Source: Apostichopus japonicus (Eukaryota > Echinodermata > Holothuroidea > Aspidochirotida > Stichopodidae). Taken from it: 64,000 nt of DNA. The position numbers were made by a program, and so were the translations under genes. The notes under the pieces are model-generated. The model was not told the DNA's origin. It worked only from the letters and a program-made list of their open reading frames with translations, and did no database searches. The DNA is taken from NCBI RefSeq assembly GCF_037975245.1, contig NC_092565.1, positions 24,179,999 to 24,243,998 on the forward strand. The letters are read 5' to 3'. Positions 33,730 to 46,200 of the stretch are shown in pieces (within the stretch, counting starts at the first letter, position 1; every line of letters starts with the position of its first letter).

Positions 33730-34062
33730 GGTGAAAATTCGGACAATATGCTGAGAATTTTTCGGGCACCTACTGTACTGAAAGAAGAATAATTTGTTGT
33801 GTTTTTCAATTTTTTGGGTGAAAATTCGGGTAATATGCTGAGAATTTTACGGGCACCTACTGTACTGAAAGAAGAATAATTTGTTGTGTTTTTCAATTTT
33901 TTGGGTGAAAATTCGGGCAATATGCTGAGAATTTTTCGGGCACCTACTGTACTGAAAGAAGAATAATTTGCAATGTGTTTTTCAATTTTATTGGTGAAAA
34001 TTCGGGCTATATGCTGAGAATTTCGGGCACCTACAGAAAGAAGAATAATTTGCAATGTGTTT
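33730..34062. repeat. Four tandem units of about 85 bp inside the transposon remnant
   Basis: Each unit carries gaaaattcggg, atgctgagaattt, cgggcacctac and gaaagaagaataatttg. The same cggg-cacctac-tgaaag block occurs once, inverted, at about 10650-10672. The minus-strand 133-codon frame over the array is a repeat product. Confidence 0.85.
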
Positions 34063-34179
34063 TTCAATGGTTAAACTGATATTATTATTATCGTTATTGT
34101 TGTAACAACTTCCCCAATAATTCTAACCACTATGGAAGGGTGATAACACGGAAAATATAACCCAATTTTTTCGCGCGCC

Positions 34180-34302
34180 CCGCGCGCATTCAACATCTCT
34201 TTGTGCATGTCATATAGGCCTTCATCGGTTATCAGCATGTCATGTAATAAATTATAACCAATGAATGCCTATATGATAGCACATTAAGATGTTGAACGCG
34301 CG
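34180..34302. repeat. Long imperfect hairpin with GC-rich arms
   Basis: cgcgcgcattcaacatct near 34182 pairs with agatgttgaacgcgcgcg ending near 34303, and catataggc pairs with gcctatatg closer to the loop. The CG-dense arms stand out in an AT-rich setting. Confidence 0.7.
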
Positions 34303-34373
34303 CGTATTTTTGGTTTTATTTTTCGGGCAAGTCATTACAGCCCCCCAAATCAAATTAGGCTCCTACGCCTATG

Positions 34374-35168
34374 GTCAAGTACAGTGTAAAATTCTGAACA
34401 TTGATTGCTGATGACATATTAGGAGAAGGAAAATGCTCGCACACAAGTTTCATAGCATTCCTTATGAAAAAGAGAAAATTGATATCTTTTTTAACTTGTA
34501 TCTGACAACTCTAATAGACCGCAAATCTCAGAACATGGGAGCTTGGAAGAAAGTTAGGTGAAGACAGACTTGAAGTTAACTAAAGTTACAGTTTGAAGTT
34601 TTCGGGACTGGGTTAGCCGAACGTAGCTAAGGCCCTGCCAGTGTTGTGCCTTTTTTCTTTATATATAATTATGGTATTATAGCAAAAGTTGGTATCGCTT
34701 GTAGTAATCATCCAAGCCATAGCCTTAGGCAGTACCATTGTTTGGTAAAATCTAGCCTTAGAGGTACTGTATGTATCTACTGTAGCCTATGTATCTAGCC
34801 TATGAGTAAATCTAGCCTTATAAGATGCTATATGTCTTCTTGTTACTTCCAACCAGCTCTTATTTATCACCAAGTCATTAGATGCTTAATTGAGATAGGA
34901 AATTTAGGTTAGTGTTCGTCAAGTGTAATGCAGTGACCTTTATTTCACTTTGTTTCATTACCATTCAAGTTCAAGATTGCTTTCATTCCTCCAGATGCAA
35001 ATTTGGTGGACGAAAGTAACAGGTTGTTTTCAGGGACCATATTTAACTATTAAAGTAGAGTATGGTTCCATTAGGTATTGGTTAATCCTGATGAAAATGG
35101 TGAGACCTATTACACTGTACTATCTGATGATGTTGTGTTTCTTGATAGCATTGTTTTTTCCCCTACAG
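34374..35168 (+). other. Upstream region or 5' intron of CCDC186
   Basis: No ORF. It ends in a pyrimidine-rich acceptor (ttttttcccctacag) just before the leader of the first coding exon, so an untranslated 5' exon lies further upstream. That exon was not located. Confidence 0.5.
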
Positions 35169-35261
35169 ATTTCAATACCATACTTCAAGAAGACTTATTT
35201 TCAGACATGATGAGAAGCATTTATTGATGGAAGGGGTCCACAGGAGTCCACAGATGATACC
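35169..35261 (+). promoter_or_regulatory. 5' leader with two upstream ORFs
   Basis: After the acceptor AG at 35167-35168 the leader contains a 6-codon ORF from ATG 35207 to TGA 35225-35227. That stop overlaps a second ATG at 35227, whose out-of-frame ORF runs to TAG at 35278-35280, past the main start codon. The main ATG has a strong context (ACCATGG). Such overlapping upstream ORFs commonly lower translation of the main frame. Confidence 0.55.
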
Positions 35262-36295
35262 ATGGAAGAACCCAAGGTAGTAACCCCTCCTTCAACCACC
35301 AATGGAACAGGTCATTCAGAAACCACATGTGAAGAGTCTAGTACAGGCACCATATCACATGACCCAATATCCCAGCAATCTACCCTTATGTCTCATCAAA
35401 CCCCTTCAGATGTTTCCATTCCAAATAGTACTTCCAGTGTAAAGGAGTTCAGCGATGCTGATCAGATCTCTCAAAGTAGCTCGGAAAGTGTTGTCCCTCT
35501 CGGAGTTGTAGCCGAGCAAGATAAAGAGAGGGATGATGCTGCAGGAAATGAAGAGGATGGCTCTATGGCCGGCCAACATGAGGAACCTGATCTCCAAAGA
35601 GCTTCCCAGGATGACCACCACCATGGAGACTCAGACCACAGTGACCATTCCTGTTTACAACTAGAAAGTGAATCTCAGATGGGCCAAGAATTGCCACCAA
35701 CAGAAACCAACATCGCAAATGCGAAGAGTAAGGTCGAAAGTCCACACCTCAGTGGAGGGGTCATGCCTGGTCTCCAAACCCGGTCTTCAACTGACAGTGA
35801 ATTAAACAATGCATTCCAAAAGGGTCATTTAGCCACCCCCTCTGAAAATTCCATTCAACAAGCATCTGATCATATAAAAGACTCCAGCCGTAGTGTAAAT
35901 ACCTCAATAACTAATAAGGCTGTCAGTGCCAAAGAAGGCATCAGTGTTTCACATACTAGTATTACAAAGACCACTGATCAGGAGGTTTTAAACTCTTTAC
36001 CAGAAGTTGAAATATTTAAGGATGAAGAGAAAGGAAAAGGATGTGATGGTCCCGAGGACAGTTGGAAGAAAGACGAAGATGACCTTGAGTGTGCAGAGGA
36101 TGCTCTACTCTCTCAACTGGATGCGGAATTGGACAACGTCAGCGAGGATAGTGACCTTCAAGAGTCAGATTTAGACTTAGCCAACGGATTAACCAAGGAA
36201 GCCGTAATCGAGGGACTCGTGGATTATCAGAAGATTAAATTGGAACTGGAGGCTCTGAAAGTGAGGCATAAAAAGAAATCAGTGGCTCTGGAAAG
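35262..36295 (+). CDS. CCDC186: CCDC186 (golgin), first coding exon, residues 1-345
   Basis: The start is ATG 35262 in a good Kozak context; the exon ends GAA AG/gtaag in phase 2. The first 270 residues are disordered and rich in Ser, Thr, Glu and Gln, with a His cluster near 118-128. An acidic patch (about 270-305) precedes TKEAVIEGLVDYQKIKLELE, where the long coiled coil begins. The family assignment rests on the downstream exons, which match vertebrate CCDC186 in order and spacing. CCDC186 (C. elegans CCCP-1) is a trans-Golgi golgin that works with RAB2 and the EARP complex in dense-core vesicle maturation; this is known of orthologues, not shown here. The poorly conserved N terminus is usual for the family. 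Confidence 0.85.
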
Positions 36296-36880
36296 GTAAG
36301 AACCAGCTTTAAGGATTATCTGGGCAAGAAATTTATGTTGGATAATCAAAAGAGGAACATTTATCTAATAATTCGGTTCATATGAATATGCCTCGAATTT
36401 TTATATTTTATTTTATTATTACATGTAGATAATTGATATTTGATATTTGAAGTTGTCCAAATGGGTCTGGAGAGGTCATCACTGCACACTGATAAAAAAA
36501 TCCTGTGTTTTGTTTATGTTTTTGCTTCTGATATTTTTGCATTTCAATTGAGTTGGGTTCCAATGTGACCTAGATACGAGCATTGAAGTTTACGAAATAA
36601 CCACAAAATGTGACCTATATATACAGTAGCATGATAGATAATTTGTATGCAAACTTTTGTAGAAAAAAACAACATGTTCATCAAGTGTGTATCTATGAAC
36701 TGTTTGCTTTGATTTTACTCTTGGTACGAAATTGATTGACTTCAGATGTTGTAATATATTGAAGCTTGAAAGAGGATTGTTGGAATGAAAGTCTTGTTCA
36801 CATTTGAGAACGCAAGGGGGATCAAATTTTGCGTGTTCTCAGGATCAGGCCCCACAGTCTTGCTCTCCCTTTCGGGGAGG

Positions 36881-37270
36881 GTCCTGACCCAGTAAGGGCA
36901 ATCAATAGTGTGGTGTGAACGGCAAGAGGATCACATGACCCGAGATCTCTGGTTACCTGCCCTCGTCACTTCCACATAAATAAAGACCAGAGAGAGTCTA
37001 GCACTGTAGTCCTGACCCTGTAAGGGCAATGAATAGTTTAGTGTGAATGGTAGGAGGATCACATGACCCGAGATCTCTGGTTACCTGCCCTCATCACTTC
37101 CGCATAAATAAAGACTAGCGAGAGTATAACACCGTAGTCCTGACCCTGTAAGGGCAATGAATAGTGTAGTGTGAATGGTAGGAGGATCACATGACCCGAG
37201 ATCTCTAGTTACCTGCCCTCATCACTTACGACGCATAAATAAAAACCCGACGAGAGTCTAGCACTGTAGT
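36881..37270. repeat. Three tandem copies of a 128-bp unit in CCDC186 intron
   Basis: Copies start gtcctgaccc(a/t)gtaaggg at about 36882, 37010 and 37137 and share gatcacatgacccgagatct. Otherwise the intron 36296-37815 shows nothing I recognise. Confidence 0.85.
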
Positions 37271-37815
37271 ACTCTAAATATTTAAACTTTTTGATTTGTA
37301 AGCAATCATTGTGACCTTTTTCGCACTTGCTTAATGACACCACCGGTTCTCAAATGTGGAAGCACCTGGTGGGGTCAGCTTTAGTACCTCCCTGAGGTGT
37401 TCTTAAACGTGAACAAGGCCTGAGAGAAAATCATGCCTGGATGCATCATGCTTAGATGAAGTTGCTATTTTATAATTCAAAAACAAATTTATTTCTGGCT
37501 TTTTTCTTTCAAAGATTTTTTCCATGTTACAATTTAAGAGAATGTATAGTTTAAAGTTTATGATAGGAGTATTGTGTTTTCAATGTATAGCATTGCTCAA
37601 TACAAATAGTTTAGTGTTGAAAAATATGTTGTAATCCACAAGATGGATGCAATGTACCTTAGTCAGGAAGATTTGATTTATGCCAAAGCTATTTTCAGCA
37701 CTGACCATGCTTATATGCTTACAACAATGTCAAAGCAATTTGCATGTATATTTTCATCATGATCACACAAATGAGGGGAAATAAAACGTAATTGTTTATT
37801 TTTCTTTCATTTTAG

Positions 37816-37942
37816 AATTAGAGGGGAAAATGAATCTTTACGAGATCAGCTCTCAGATGCCAAGAGGGTCATCTCATCGAGAGATGGGCAACTAAAGGAA
37901 AGAGATAATTACATTAAAACTCACCAGTTCAAGAACAAGGAA
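37816..37942 (+). CDS. CCDC186: CCDC186 exon, residues 345-387
   Basis: Acceptor tttcattttag, donor GAA/gtaaga. The first base completes the Arg codon left open by the previous exon, and the exon ends in phase 0. It encodes coiled-coil sequence (ENESLRDQLSDAKRVISSRD) with heptad-like Leu spacing. Confidence 0.9.
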
Positions 37943-38299
37943 GTAAGATCATGCAGAGGTTTTGCTTCATTGCATTTAACGTTTTTTATTCTTGAAGTAG
38001 GCTCACCACTCATTGAGATCCATGCTTTGTCAGTAATAAAGGGTTAACTTGATAATGACTTGCCTTTGAACTGCCACTTCAGACTTTTCAACTCTAGCAG
38101 TGTCGGTTGTCATCCTATTCACTGTATGTGTCTCACATTGTCTGTCACCAGAGTATTCCTTTATCAATGAACCCTTTTCAGTTTCGATGATAATCATAAC
38201 TCATGCATTCATGATGGTCTGTGTGTGTGTGTGTGTGCATGGGTGCGTTTGTGACGCTCAGCTACGATATCTCAAGAAGGGAAGGTCGGACCAATTTCA

Positions 38300-39240
38300 T
38301 ATGTAGTGTGTAGAAGAACCACATTGAGTACAAGAAGCCTATTGTTTTTTGGTGGAGGTCAAAGGTCATTTGGGGTCATCATAGGTCAAATTGTGAAAAC
38401 CTTGTAAACATGATACCTCATTATTGGAAGCTTGGGCTCATACATGTCATGTAATGTCATGTCATGTGTATATATAACATTGAGTACAAGAAGCCTTTTT
38501 GGTTACGTCAGATTCATGAAGAAAACTGCACATGATACATCATCGAAACCACAATGCATTTTTGCATTCTGGTTGATTTTGGTGTAGGTCAAAGGTCATT
38601 TGGGGACAACAGGTCAAATCGTGAAAGCCTTGTAAACATGATATTGCAAGAAGGGAACCTTGGACAGATCTCATATTTGGTTTGTAGATGTACCATATCA
38701 AATGTAAAGAGCCTATTATTGCTTTTGGTGGAGGTCATAGGTCATTTGAAGTCAAGAAATGCGAAACATTATTTACTTTGCTCCCTCTTACCTGTCTCTC
38801 TACACTAACACACGTTCCTAAACATAATATCAAAAGGGAAGTTTGAATAGATCACATATTTGGTATGTAATTGAACCACATTGAGTACAAGAAGCCTAAT
38901 GTTGTGGGCAAAGGTCAATGGGTGGTTTGGGTTCACCAGGGGTCAAATTGTGAAAACCATGTTTTACACAATATTTCAACAAGGACAGATTTCAATTATT
39001 AATATGTTGATGTATCTATCACATTTAGTACAAGAAACCTGTTATTGAGGTCAATGGTCACTGCAGGACAGCCTGTGTCATTGTAAATTATTGTTTGTCA
39101 CCTCACATTTCACTGTATTAATTAGATCAAGTATGTTGTGCACCCTCACTATACATTACATCAGATTCATGAAGAAAACTGCTCATGTAACATCTTTGAA
39201 ACCACAATGCATTTTTGCATACTGGTTTATTGAATTTTTA
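38300..39240. repeat. Diverged tandem repeat region with AGGTCA half-sites
   Basis: Several diverged units share gagtacaagaagcctatt, ggtggaggtcaaaggtcatt and gtgaaaaccttgtaaacatg. AGGTCAAAGGTCA occurs at 38356-38368 and 38586-38598, and AGGTCATAGGTCA at 38732-38744. A (GT)n run lies at 38220-38237. All of it is inside the CCDC186 intron 37943-39372. Confidence 0.7.
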
Positions 39241-39372
39241 TTATGTTTAACAAATTTTGTGTGATCCACTGCTATGCAAATCCGGTTGTACTGTAAATGT
39301 TAACTTTACTCTCTTTGTTGCTTCACCCGTAATCAAGAATCATTAATTTAAACTGTATTTTGCTACTTCCAG

Positions 39373-39501
39373 CTTCAGGTTGTGATAGATCAACACAAAG
39401 AAGACCTGAAAATATCCAGAGAGAAGTTGAGAGGTCACGATGCTGCTGCCAAGAAGGCTATCGGTCAGTTACAGCAAGAAATGATTGTCAGAGTCAATCA
39501 G
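39373..39501 (+). CDS. CCDC186: CCDC186 exon, residues 388-430
   Basis: Acceptor gctacttccag, donor CAG/gtatcc, both in phase 0 (43 codons). Coiled coil, with HKEDLKISREKLRGHDAAA and QLQQEMIVRVNQ. Confidence 0.9.
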
Positions 39502-40036
39502 GTATCCCTTCAAATTGCTTTGGTTTCCTTAAGAGTTGATGATATTTTGTTCAAACTATGAAGTTTAATTGTCTGTATATGGGTAATTCTGGTCATATAA
39601 ATAACTGATCATCTTGTAATGGTTTCATACATTCTACTTGAATCTTAAGTTTGGTTAAATGCCATTACCTTCCCTTACAATTCTTCCTCATCCCTTCCAC
39701 TTCCCTACTCTAGAAAAATACAACAACAAAGAGAAGAACATATGAAACACAATTTTTCAAATCCATTAAAGCTTTAACAATCAAGCAAGTGTAATGTAAC
39801 AGAATCAGAATACATGAAGAAATAGTAGCATTTATGCAATAAAAAGTCAGCATTATACCACTAGTCAGCATTCTTACCAATTCACCAGACCAGTAGCCAT
39901 TCGCTACAGTCTCAAAAGAAAAGAGGAACTTGTTATAGTGAGACCAATGTGAGAATAACTTAAAGTGAATCTTATTGGAACAGAAATGTTGTTACAAATG
40001 CAACAGATTGCATCTGCATTTTTTCCCTCTGCTAAG

Positions 40037-40249
40037 GTCAAGGGTATGTATGAGGATGCGATGAAGGAGAAAGAGAATATGGTTTTGAAATATGCAAAGA
40101 GTGAAAAGGAAGTCTTAGATTTGAGGAAGGCCAAAGAAGCTATGGAGAAGAAAGCAAAAGAAGCTCAACAACACGTAGAAAGTACAAACATCCAGATGAA
40201 ACAAATACGTGTAGAGCTGAGCAAGATGAGAAACACAACCATGTCACAG
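40037..40249 (+). CDS. CCDC186: CCDC186 exon, residues 431-501
   Basis: Acceptor ctctgctaag, donor CAG/gtcaga, phase 0 at both ends (71 codons). It contains EDAMKEKENMVLKYAKSEKE and LRKAKEAMEKK, a block I recognise as conserved in vertebrate CCDC186. The acceptor has a weak pyrimidine tract, but the frame before it does not continue the homology. Confidence 0.92.
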
Positions 40250-40439
40250 GTCAGAGTCATTGCATATTCAATAGTTAAATCACCCAGTATTATATAAAGT
40301 GTTTGAACGGTTCCTAAGTTATTACACGAATTCTGCGCAAAGTGTTTTGTTTGTTTTTTAAACCCATGGTTAGGCAAGATTTTCCCAAGATTTTTCTGAA
40401 CATGAAACCATTGTCAGCAATCCTTTTTAATTCCCCAGT

Positions 40440-41720
40440 GAATGAGGTCGCCAGGAGGAAAATCCTGTGGCGACTAGATCTTTATTTTTCCCAAATTCTG
40501 GTCGCCCAGAATGAAAATGTGATCGCCACTTTGATATGCTAAATATTAGTACAAAAAACACTAGGCCTAGGCTCAACATCGAGTAGCACTACTGTCAGTA
40601 CTGACTACACTAACGTTGAACTTTAAGCTAGTAGTTAGTACTGGTGACAGTGGCTAGTAGTACATTTTGATTTAAAATAATGACATAGGCTAATGTATAT
40701 TATTTTCTAACAAAATGGGTACGGTGAAAATTATCTTACTTTATGTTTTCATGTTCAAATACATAGGTGTAAGATAAGGTATAAAACCTTCCTCAATAAT
40801 TTCTATTTGCTTTTGTTTGTTTCATTAACTTGTTAATTACTTCATATAATTAACATAACTACTAACATCACACTGCCGCCGCTGATTATGCTTGCTCTCC
40901 ACGTCTATTGGATCAGACCATATAAATATCCAATTTAGCTCTTAAACAGTTATTACTACTACTATCTAATATGCAGGCCCAGGGTTCGCATTAGCCGCTA
41001 GATTGCGCGATTCGCGCAATTTGATCGCATTTGGAATAAACGATTAGTAAAAAGCCACTTGCGATTATTATTTTTTAGTTATCCTGTCTATAACCCATAA
41101 ACATCTTGTGAAATTCCTTGTCAGCCTTTCCTTCTATGAAATAAACGAATGAATAAATAATAATTTCTTCCACATGGTAGCCTAACACCACACTAAGTCA
41201 ATGGAAATCTGGCTAAGCCTAACCATCTGTTTATTCGCTGAAATTGTGACGCAGTTATAAGATATCCATGGAATACTTTCATTATTGCTTTTATGTTCGA
41301 CCACATGGTTGCCTAACATCACACTAAGTCAATGGGGTAATCTAGCCTAGCCGTCTGTTTATTAGATGAAATTGTGACGCAGTTATAAGATATCCATGGA
41401 ATACTTTCGTTATTGCTGTTATCTTCGACCACATGGTAGCCTAACACCACACTAAGTCAATGGGAAATCTGCCTAACCATCGGTTTGCCAAAAAAAAATC
41501 ACACTTTGCGTAGGATTCGGGTAATAAATAAGGAACCAGGTAGTACCGCGTCGGGCGGGTACCTTCGTTATTTTGTAAAGCATTGATGAAATTTTCAGTT
41601 GCAAAAACTCGCCACAGTATTATAGGGCTGGCGACTAGCATTAAATTTTCCAGAAATTCTCATCGCCAGCCGAGAATGGTGGTCGCCAATGCGACCATGG
41701 CAACCGTAATGAAAAAGGGT
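40440..41720. repeat. Diffuse repeat region with inverted ggtcgcca/cgccagc edges
   Basis: The edges carry related inverted text (aggtcgccaggagg near 40446, ctagtcgcc complement near 41630, ggtcgccaatgcgacc near 41682). It may be an old transposon; boundaries are uncertain. It lies in the CCDC186 intron 40250-42594, which also has gtaccc...gggtac inverted pieces near 41816-41862. Confidence 0.4.
41172..41480. repeat. Tandem repeat, about 2.4 copies of 128 bp
   Basis: Copies begin ccacatggt(a/t)gcctaaca at 41172, 41300 and 41429 and share gtgacgcagttataagatat. Confidence 0.85.
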
Positions 41721-42594
41721 TGATTGTCAGAGGAGAATATAATTCATGTAGTATAGCATTCAATATGTAATTTCTTGAGAAACGCGATACACGAGGGTAA
41801 ACAATTTTTTATCAGGTACCCGGATACCCGACGAGTAACGGCTCTCGGGTACCTGGTTCCCATTTTTTGACCCGCGTAAACACTAATTATATACTGTGCT
41901 TTTTATGTCATGCTTTAAAGGACTCATATGGACAGTATGAGCAGTATGCATGTATATCCCGTTTCTATCAGATAAAGGTTAGGAACTGTTCGTTCTGTCA
42001 ATATTACTGGCTTGAAGCATGATGTGACAGGACAGTATAGCAAGGTATTAACATTGCAACTTGGCTAGACATTGTTAACTAGTTTCAATATCAGTGGTTA
42101 CAACTGAGTAATTCTGTTATAGTTTTGTGCAAGAAATTCCCATGCCAATGGGGTTAGTCTAAGTTTACACACAAAACTTCAACTTGACCATCCAAAGTTG
42201 TAGTTCGTCTGATTTGTGGATGGTGAAGGTCACCATAGGGGGGGAGCAGAATGTGTGCGGTAAGGTGAAACACACTCCTCTCCTCTCCTCCCCTGTCTAA
42301 TGCTTGGGATTTGTTGATTGAGTTTGGATCATCAAGGGATATCTTACAGGGCACCTTGGAGAGGGACATGTCAGCAAACAGTTATCTTTCTTGCTATCGT
42401 CTGATTTTTTGTAAGGGTTGGAATATTTGTGAACTTTGGGAGGCAACTACGGCAACATTCCATCTGTGTTGTTAGCAAATGTATGTTTACTTCCATTTGG
42501 CTGTGGTAGTCAAATTAAGTTCTTCTGCAGATTGTAACTGTACTCAGATCCGAACATTTAAAGCAATTTGATCGTTTCGGTTGCATTCTTTCAG

Positions 42595-42714
42595 GATTCA
42601 GAAAGAGACAACTTCCAGAAGGAGATAGAACATTTGAAGGAAGAAGTCAACTCTCAGGCAATCAAAGTCAAATGGGCCCAGAATAAGCTCAAAACAGAAT
42701 TGGATTCCCACAAG
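42595..42714 (+). CDS. CCDC186: CCDC186 exon, residues 502-541
   Basis: Acceptor gcattctttcag, donor AAG/gtaaat, phase 0 (40 codons). It holds the most diagnostic block of the family, IKVKWAQNKLKTELDSHK, almost identical to vertebrate CCDC186 as I remember it. Confidence 0.95.
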
Positions 42715-42897
42715 GTAAATATTATGTCATTTACTTCCTTGATTGTTTGTGTTTTATTTATCAAAAACTTGATCAGACTGAACCAACTATCCTAGTTCAT
42801 TTTGGCCATTTTAGTATTAATTATTCTTGATTAAAGAAATTAATGGAATTTTTTAGTGAAAAATGGGAACCAGTCCTTCCGATCATATCATTTTCCA

Positions 42898-43291
42898 GAT
42901 TAAAACTGACCATTGCGTACATTTTATGAACAGTAACTTTTTAATTATGGGTCGCCATGATTGAAAGAATCAAGTAGGGTAAAAACGACAGGCTAGGCAT
43001 GTGGCTTCAGTGTGCACATTTTGAGTGTGAAAACTTTGCTTTGAGTGTTTTATTAAATTCAAATTTCTTTATAAAATAGGCACCAAAATCTAATTTCTCA
43101 GAGCTTTCGGGGGCTTCGACCCCTGGACCCCAACCGGGGGTGTTGCCCATGGACCCCATCACGGGCCCTACGGCAGGCCCATGGACCCCACCTGTAAAAG
43201 TGTCGCGCTGCGTGCTGACTGACGCCTTTGGCGTTAGTATAGTATCACCCACAAAGTTCAGTCATTTTTTTTTACCCCAGGCTCATCCCTG
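42898..43291. repeat. Dispersed repeat copy A with CAGGGATGAGC-type right end
   Basis: About 390 bp, highly similar to 61865-62268, in the same orientation, including ggtcgccatgattgaaag and gacgcctttggcgttagtat. The right end (gctcatccctg) matches the terminus of the complete element at 61515-62268; the left end here is unclear or truncated. Confidence 0.85.
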
Positions 43292-46200
43292 GACAATAAG
43301 TACGACTAGGATTTCAAGGCACACTCTCAGCTAGGAAATTGCTAAAATCAAAAATTTTGTCTCAACGTATTCCCCGATTAAAAAAATAAAAACAATGCTG
43401 CCCTCTTCTCACAGCGGCAACATATTCATTTCTTTAATATGGCATTCTCATCCTTAGCTATAAACAGCATACGCAAATGGGTACCGTTACCGCGAAGGTA
43501 TCAAATTTCCGAGATTCTAATCTGCCTCTCAGTGTTGCGTAACCTATAGGCACACTGTGTAACTGTACTGTGTGCTATTCGAGTTACGCAATTTTTCGAT
43601 TTGCTATATGGAACAGTGCATATTGTACTGCTGGGAAAACGCTATACCAGCTCGTAGCACCAGGTAGTTGTTATGGAAAGTCATATGGGCCCGTATGATC
43701 TCGTGCTGCTGATTTTTGTTGGAGAAATTGCTGAAGAAATAAAATGCGAATAGTTTCGTCGTGTAATTCTCTGTAAACATGTGACTGAATGTGTGCTGCT
43801 TATGTACTGTTATTTGACGAAACGACTTGCTTCTGGCCTAACGTTCTTCAATACTTGAGTTCAAAATAAAATAAAACAGTGAGCAAACAGCTTATCCACT
43901 AGAGAGCCTGTGTAGAAAAAAACACGCACATAATACAGACAGGTTAATGAGCATGGTGAACACAAAGAGATAGATGTAAGGGGATTAGTATGTAAGATAA
44001 AAACCAACAGGGAATGAAAGATAAAAACCAACAGGGGAAGAGGATAGGTAGGAGATAAACAGTGGAGGGACAAAGAGAGGATTAAGGGAAGGGGTAGGGA
44101 ATAAACTGGAGAAGGACAATGACAGAAAAGTGTGTAGAAAAAAAGGGTGGAAAAAGCTATGAGAAGAGGAGTAATGGGGGAGGGGGCAAGGGGAGGAGGG
44201 GGAATGAAGAAAAGTTAGTCATGTCCTTCCTGAATGTTGAGCCCATGAGGTTAAATGGTGCGAAGGCGTAGCATCCACAACCTCTCTCTGCTGATTCGCA
44301 CTAGCCCAGGACGGCTACCTAAGGATTCAATCCCCTGGGCCTATAGAGACATGTCGTTAATGGTATGGTTGCATAGCTCCCAACTCTTGAGAAGGCAAAT
44401 GCTGGTCCATGCCACGAATTGCCGTCCTGGGGGAGGGGTATATGGGGGGTGTCTCCCTCCCCCTTTTTTTTTTGGAATCCTGGTGATGCCTACATGTAAA
44501 CTGGTGGCACCTAGAAAGGCTTTTGTCACCCACAATTTTCTGAGAAATATGCATTTTTTTGTGTGTAACATCAATAAATTGAGTAGTAGGTGATAATTCA
44601 TTCTTGCCCGTGGCATGAAAATGTTCGCTGCTCGCCCCAATGAAATGAAATATAGCCTAATTTGAGGTTCAAATGATGAAGTAAAGGAGGTTTTATACTC
44701 TATTATACTAAATGCTAAAGAAATGATGGTTGCTAAGTCCAAATTTGATGCATTTTTTTTAAATGTATACTTGTCAATTACAATGCAGGTTTTTGGGATG
44801 CTTGAGTGGGTCAGGGGCTTTGGGTGTTAGAATGCGGGTCCAACACGCGAATTGTGGGTCAGTTGGGAGCTCTGTGGTTGGGAAGGTTAAAGTGTTCTCC
44901 AAAAAACCCTAAAAGATGAATGACCTTCGGCACAGGGGTAAACTGGACTCCTCCAGCTGCCTTTACTACATTTTACTGCATTACTACAAACATATGGTGG
45001 CTTCCACGCCAACTCTCGACCAGAGTATGCTGTATTGGCCCCAAATAAACCAGATATTCAAATATGGTTACCTTTGGTCAAAGTTTTGAAACTGGTTTTA
45101 TTACCACATTCCAGGAAATTTACCTCACTGGGACATTCAGGCATCTTATGCTTTCAATTAGAATGCCTTAGAACAATTTGGAAAGTAAATACCTCTAGGA
45201 ACATATTAAATATTCTAGCAATTATAGCATGCTAAATTGGGGACAATACTACATAGCCCACCTTGAAAATATCCTGTAACCTACTCTGGATAAACACTAT
45301 CTAATATGGAAGAAATGCTTTGGTTAAAGTATGAATATGGTCACTTGAACATTAAGAAATGCAAGTGAGATAGTGGTAAGTTTTCCCTGCTCATGGTTAT
45401 CGTATATAGTTGAACTCAATGTAAGAACTGTACAGATGCAATCAATGTGTTAAAAATAAAAACATGTTACAATACTGACTTACCTAACTTTAGAATAAGC
45501 AATACAAACAATAGTAGGGCAGTATTCCAAATACGGAATGCAAGGACATATACCCAAATAAGGCTAGGAGACGCCATGCCTCCATTGTGGAACTTCTCCA
45601 TGATACAGTAAGTATAGCAGCTTTACATGCAAAAGAACTTTTGCCAAAACTTCAAAAGACCCTATAATGTCCCCTGCATTTCAAACATCTCCATCTGCCA
45701 CTATCTCCATCTGCCACTGGGCCAGACTGGGATTATCATCAGAGCACTGAATGAACTGTTTTATCACTACTAGCTGCAAGTTAGAGTACCTCTTCAACAC
45801 TCTATGACATCACAAAATATGTTATGTTAAATTGATCTCACACAATACAAAATAAAGACAAGTTATTCTGTACCAACAATAAATAACCCAAGATCAATGT
45901 CACATTAGAACTACTGGTATGACTGAACAAGCTACAGTAATTAAAAAGATCAGATATTGCTATCATGGAAAGCCAAATAGTGTACAATCAAGTATGTAGT
46001 GAAACCAATATTTCAATTATTTCCTTATTTAATATGACACAGTTGTAACTTTGATGACATCAATTATGTAGTTTACTTACGCTATGAATGAACATGCAAA
46101 TCAATGCTAAATACTACAGAAAGGAGAAGGATACATAACACACTGAATGCAACAATCAATGTTTGACACCATGGAGAAGATAAATTCTTATGATACATTG

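Larger units (their letters stand above)
33417..34373. mobile_element. Composite DNA-transposon remnant
   Basis: The left end CAGGCGCGTAGCAAGG resembles the 9600-11406 family, whereas the right end (inverted: CATAGGCGTAGGAGCC) matches the left terminus of the 10313-10731 element. Flanks do not form a convincing duplication. It holds one inverse subterminal module, four tandem units and a long GC-rich hairpin. It is best read as two elements fused or nested with one end of each lost. Confidence 0.6.

Noticed and set aside
33666-34067. 133-codon repeat protein on the minus strand
   Set aside because: It exists only because a tandem unit has a length compatible with an open frame; no start context or domain.
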